Source: Pilaira anomala
Lineage: Eukaryota; Mucoromycota; Mucoromycetes; Mucorales; Mucoraceae
Assembly (NCBI GenBank): GCA_025716855.1
Contig: JAIXMQ010000114.1
Coordinates: 1 to 57,645 of the forward strand
Length of the DNA stretch: 57,645 nucleotides
Direction: 5' to 3'
Of this stretch, positions 54,140 through 57,645 are shown in pieces. The translations under genes and the position numbers were made by a program. The notes beneath the pieces were generated by a model. That model was not told where the DNA came from and ran no database searches. It saw only the letters and a list, made by a program, of their open reading frames with translations. Position 1 is the stretch's first letter. Each line of letters begins with the position of its first letter.

Positions 54140-54265
54140 TTGATAGTGCATATTTAATAGATATTGTTTCTATAGACTTGAGTCCCATAAAGCTTCGAGT
54201 TTGTCACATCAGATAGCATTGATTTTGTCTTGAAGAGTTTTTGAAGATATCCAATAAAAAGTATA
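54140..54265 (-). pseudogene. Third, older relic of the 51.4-kb gene family
   Basis: The minus strand reads LQKLFKTKSMLSDVTNSKLY, then GTQVYRNNIY and a stop. This parallels FKSILRQKLIVSSVKNLRLYGIQVYKNIIY of the intact gene position by position. Only about 35 codons remain and identity is clearly lower than for the copy at 50 kb. Confidence 0.65.
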
Positions 54266-54439
54266 ATTCTAATGACTTGCAATTGATTCATTCTTCGCTT
54301 GAAAAGCAGTTGCAGTAAAAGTTTATGTCTCCAAATCTAATAATCGAAAAATGGCATGTTAAATGTGTATAATACTCCTCGTTATCATCAATTTGAAACT
54401 ACCTGCTAAAATTACAACGACTAATCCCAACCAATCCAA

Positions 54440-56460
54440 CACGTATAGGGCGTAATACCACCTTGCCGTTTCCAAGAGCCCACAAGTTTGATATCAATCG
54501 AGTGCATTACTACAATCAATAAAAAACCATAAAGTGTAGGGTGCATTACCACTACTGCCAAATATAATGTAGGGTGCATTACCACTACTTGGCGATCCCA
54601 TAGCCCACAAGTTTAATATTAATCGAGTGCATTACTACAATCAATAAAAAACCAAAAAGTGTAGGGTGCATTACCACTACTGCCAAATATAATGTAGGGT
54701 GCATTACCACTACTTGGCGATCCCATAGCCCACAAGTTTAATATTAATCGAGTGCATTACTACAACTAATAAAAAACCATAAAGTGTAGGGTGCATTACC
54801 ACTACTGCCAAATATAATGTAGGGTGCATTACCACTACTTGGCGATCCCATAGCCCACAAGTTTAATATTAATCGAGTGCATTACTACAATCAATAAAAA
54901 ACCAAAAAGTGTAGGGTGCATTACCACTACTGCCAAATATAATGTAGGGTGCATTACCACTACTTGGCGATCCCATAGCCCACAAGTTTAATATTAATCG
55001 AGTGCATTACTACAATCAATAAAAAACCAAAAAGTGTAGGGTACATTACCACTACTGCCAAATATAATGTAGGGTGCATTACCACTACTTGGCGATCCCA
55101 TAGCCCACAAGTCTGATATTAATCGAGTGCATTACTACAATCAATAAAAAACCATAAAGTGTAGGGTGCATTACCACTACTGCCAAATATAATGTAGGGT
55201 GCATTACCACTACTTGGCGATCCCATAGCCCACAAGTTTGATATCAATCGAGTGCATTACTACAACTAATAAAAAACCATAAAGTGTAGGGTGCATTACC
55301 ACTACTGCCAAATATAATGTAGGGTGCATTACCACTACTTGGCGATCCCATAGCCCACAAGTCTGATATTAATCGAGTGCATTACTACAACTAATAAAAA
55401 ACCATAAAGTGTAGGGTGCATTACCACTACTGCCAAATATAATGTAGGGTGCATTACCACTACTTGGCGATCCCATAGCCCACAAGTTTAATATTAATCG
55501 AGTGCATTACTACAATCAATAAAAAACCAAAAAGTGTAGGGTGCATTACCACTACTGCCAAATATAATGTAGGGTGCATTACCACTACTTGGCGATCCCA
55601 TAGCCCACAAGTTTAATATCAATCGAGTGCATTACTACAATCAATAAAAAACCAAAAAGTGTAGGGTGCATTACCACTACTGCCAAATATAATGTAGGGT
55701 GCATTACCACTACTTGGCGATCCCATAGCCCACAAGTTTGATATTAATCGAGTGCATTACTACAATCAATAAAAACCAAAAGTGTAGGGTGCATTACCAC
55801 TACTGCCAAATATAATGTAGGGTGCATTACCACTACTTGGCGTCCCATAGCCACAAGTTGATATCAATCGAGTGCATTACTACATCAATAAAAAACCAAA
55901 AAGTGTAGGGTGCATTACCACTACTGCCAAATAATGTAGGGTGCATTACCACTACTTGGCGATCCCATAGCCCACAAGTTGATATTAATCGAGTGCATTA
56001 CTACAACTAATAAAAACCAAAAGTGTAGGGTGCATTACCACTACTGCCAAATAAATGTAGGGTGCATTACCACTACTTGGCGATCCCATAGCCCACAAGT
56101 TTAATTAATCAGTGCATTACTACAACAATAAAAACCAAAAGTGTAGGGTGCATTACCATACTGCCAAATATAATGTAGGTGCATTACCACTACTTGGCAT
56201 CCCATAGCCCACAAGTTTGATATAATCGAGTGCATTACTACAATAAAAAAAACAAAAAGTGTAGGTGCATACCACTACTGCCAAATATAATGTAGGGTGC
56301 ATTACCACTACTTGGCGTTCCCATAGCCCGCAAGTTTGATATCAATCGAGTGCATTACTACAACAATAAAAAACCAAAAGTGTAGGGTGCATTACCATAC
56401 TGCCAATATAATGTAGGGTGCATTACCCTACTTGGCGATTCCATAGCCCACAGGTTTAAG
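54440..56460. repeat. Satellite array of 125-bp units (16 units plus a diverged half unit)
   Basis: Counting from CACAAG, unit starts fall at 54481, 54606, 54731, 54856, 54981, 55106, 55231, 55356, 55481, 55606 and 55731, exactly 125 bp apart. They then fall at 55852, 55973, 56094, 56210, 56329 and 56449, 116-121 bp apart. Each unit contains three copies of the core GTGCATTAC: one as GAGTGCATTACTACAA and two as GTAGGGTGCATTACCACTACT. It also holds a TTGGCGATCCCATAGCC block and an A-rich spacer. A diverged partial unit precedes the array (54447-54480, CGTAATACCACCTTGCC). No open frame persists through units. Function unknown. Confidence 0.97.
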
Positions 56461-56934
56461 CATGACTACAACTAATAGAAACAACTGGCAACGAAGGAAA
56501 ATAAGAAGGATACGTTTGCGGCACCTAAATAAATATTTTTGAGACTTGGCGCAGCACGACATTTTCAAAATTCATGACGTTGCATTTTTTTTTTAATTTC
56601 TTGAAGCCTTGCATATAACCATTAGTTTGCTTGTGTGCTCTCCCACGGGATGATTAAATCCCCAGTAAAATTATGTATAATTATTCAAATGTGTTTGTAT
56701 CTCATGTACCCATTTTCACTTTTGTAAGACTCAAATAAACCTATATCTTCACTTTTGTGTTTAATATTTTAGATATTTGATTCCTCCCATTTCCTTTTCT
56801 ATATTTATTCGTTGGATTTTTTATTTCATAGATTTCGACCTGAGGTTCAACATACAGTGCTTTGCGCACGCTTTTTTTTTTTTTTTTTTTTTATTTGCAC
56901 ATGATGAAAAAGTATTTGCGTATTCGAAAAATTG

Positions 56935-56996
<62 letters not shown>

Positions 56997-57645
56997 GTTG
57001 CGAGGCGTATGGCGGAAGAACCAAACGTCATAAAGTCTCTTGAAGAAGATGTATGTATGTACATACTTTTATCAGATGATGATATTTTGACTATTAAACA
57101 TATGTATAAAAAAATTAATAAAATTGTCAGCTAATATATATACACTTGTTAGTTACTTGGTAACTAGCTGATTTGGTTGTTGTTTTTACCGACACAGTAA
57201 TGAGTATATATCTTCGTTACGAAATATTGCTACTTATCATGTGCAATTACCTTGATTTGGAGAAAAAAACACTGTTACTGAGGCTGATATTTTATGAAGT
57301 CAAGTAGGCGCCTTCCTATCTTTAAAGAAAGAAGTTAGTTACTTTATTGTATTTCAGTACGAATAAAAAAAATCATGAGATTAAAGCCAACAATATCATT
57401 AGGTGTATATACCTCACACCGTAAGTTTAACTATTATAGCATTTTTTTTTTCTTTATCTCAAAGACTACTAACTTGAGTTATAAAAACAGTTTATGTAGA
57501 TAGTTATTTTATTCCCAAGGAATATCTAAGCTTATTTTTCTAGTACGGATAATATGTATGTACATGAGACCAGACATCTATTCCGAGCCTGAAAAATTCG
57601 AGCCAAAGATTTTTAAATGATCTAAAAAACTATGCAGTCTACACA
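56461..57645. other. Right-edge stretch, no gene supported
   Basis: AT-rich, with poly-T at 56872-56892 and a 60-nt poly-A (56935-56994). After the poly-A a short frame reads MAEEPNVIKSLEEDVCMYIL, then degrades. It is too short and lacks context. Nothing else is recognisable to the edge. Confidence 0.6.
56935..56994. repeat. 60-nt poly-A tract
   Basis: Uninterrupted A run, preceded 40 bp upstream by a 21-nt poly-T that could form a hairpin with it. It could be the tail of a retroposed sequence, but no recognisable body precedes it. Confidence 0.95.

Noticed and set aside
54440..56460. CRISPR-like reading of the 125-bp repeats
   Set aside because: The units are head-to-tail and near-identical throughout with no unique spacers, and this is a eukaryotic genome. 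It is a satellite.
57001..57134. Short frame MAEEPNVIKSLEED... after a 60-nt poly-A
   Set aside because: About 40 codons, no homology, no splice sites and no promoter context. Too weak to call a gene.

Overview
The window looks like nuclear DNA of an early-diverging filamentous fungus, most probably a member of the Mucoromycota (Mucorales-like). The evidence is strongly AT-rich DNA with very many poly-A/poly-T tracts, genes split by short GT-AG introns (mostly about 50-170 nt), fungal housekeeping genes (Rom2-type RhoGEF, Sec6, Ccr4, large NAD-dependent glutamate dehydrogenase, Gtr1/RagA), and several uncharacterised proteins and relics that resemble families expanded in Mucoromycota. I could not run searches; family names come from motifs and remembered family sequence.

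Layout. 1-13.9 kb is a gene-dense block: the N-terminus of a membrane protein running off the left edge (-), an eight-exon Rom1/Rom2-type Rho1 exchange factor (-), a choline/ethanolamine phosphotransferase (+), a poly-Q C2H2 factor with two pairs of zinc fingers (-) and a zinc alcohol dehydrogenase (+). 14-33 kb is accessory and decayed: Gtr1/RagA (16.8-18.2 kb, intact) is surrounded by relics, including two divergent broken Fanzor/TnpB-like (RNA-guided nuclease family) fragments carrying a 100-bp inverted repeat, a minisatellite that can encode GTGDND hexapeptides, TATACCC-rich tandem repeats, an LTR-like segment, an acidic poly-Glu protein, a degenerate gene, and a large disordered Pro/Ala/Lys-rich protein whose downstream domain is broken. 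33.9-43.1 kb is again a core block: a small secreted Pro-rich protein (+), SEC6 (-), CCR4 (+; shares a 0.63-kb promoter with SEC6) and GDH2 (-). 43-57.6 kb is gene-poor: transposase relics, a small six-cysteine secreted-protein candidate, a lineage-specific uncharacterised gene (51.4-53.0 kb) with a fresh inverted pseudogene copy and an older third copy, and a 2-kb satellite with 125-bp units.

How it fits together. The core genes serve independent cell functions: Rho1 and cell wall signalling, phospholipid synthesis, TOR nutrient sensing, exocytosis, mRNA deadenylation and glutamate catabolism. They do not form a pathway. The accessory stretches share one theme: repeated birth and decay of lineage-specific proteins (several with a faint PD-(D/E)XK-like pattern), small secreted proteins and mobile-element remnants, set between homopolymer-rich spacers. 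The most notable items are the rearranged Fanzor-like pair, the inverted gene/pseudogene pair next to the cysteine-rich ORF, and the satellite built from repeated GTGCATTAC cores.
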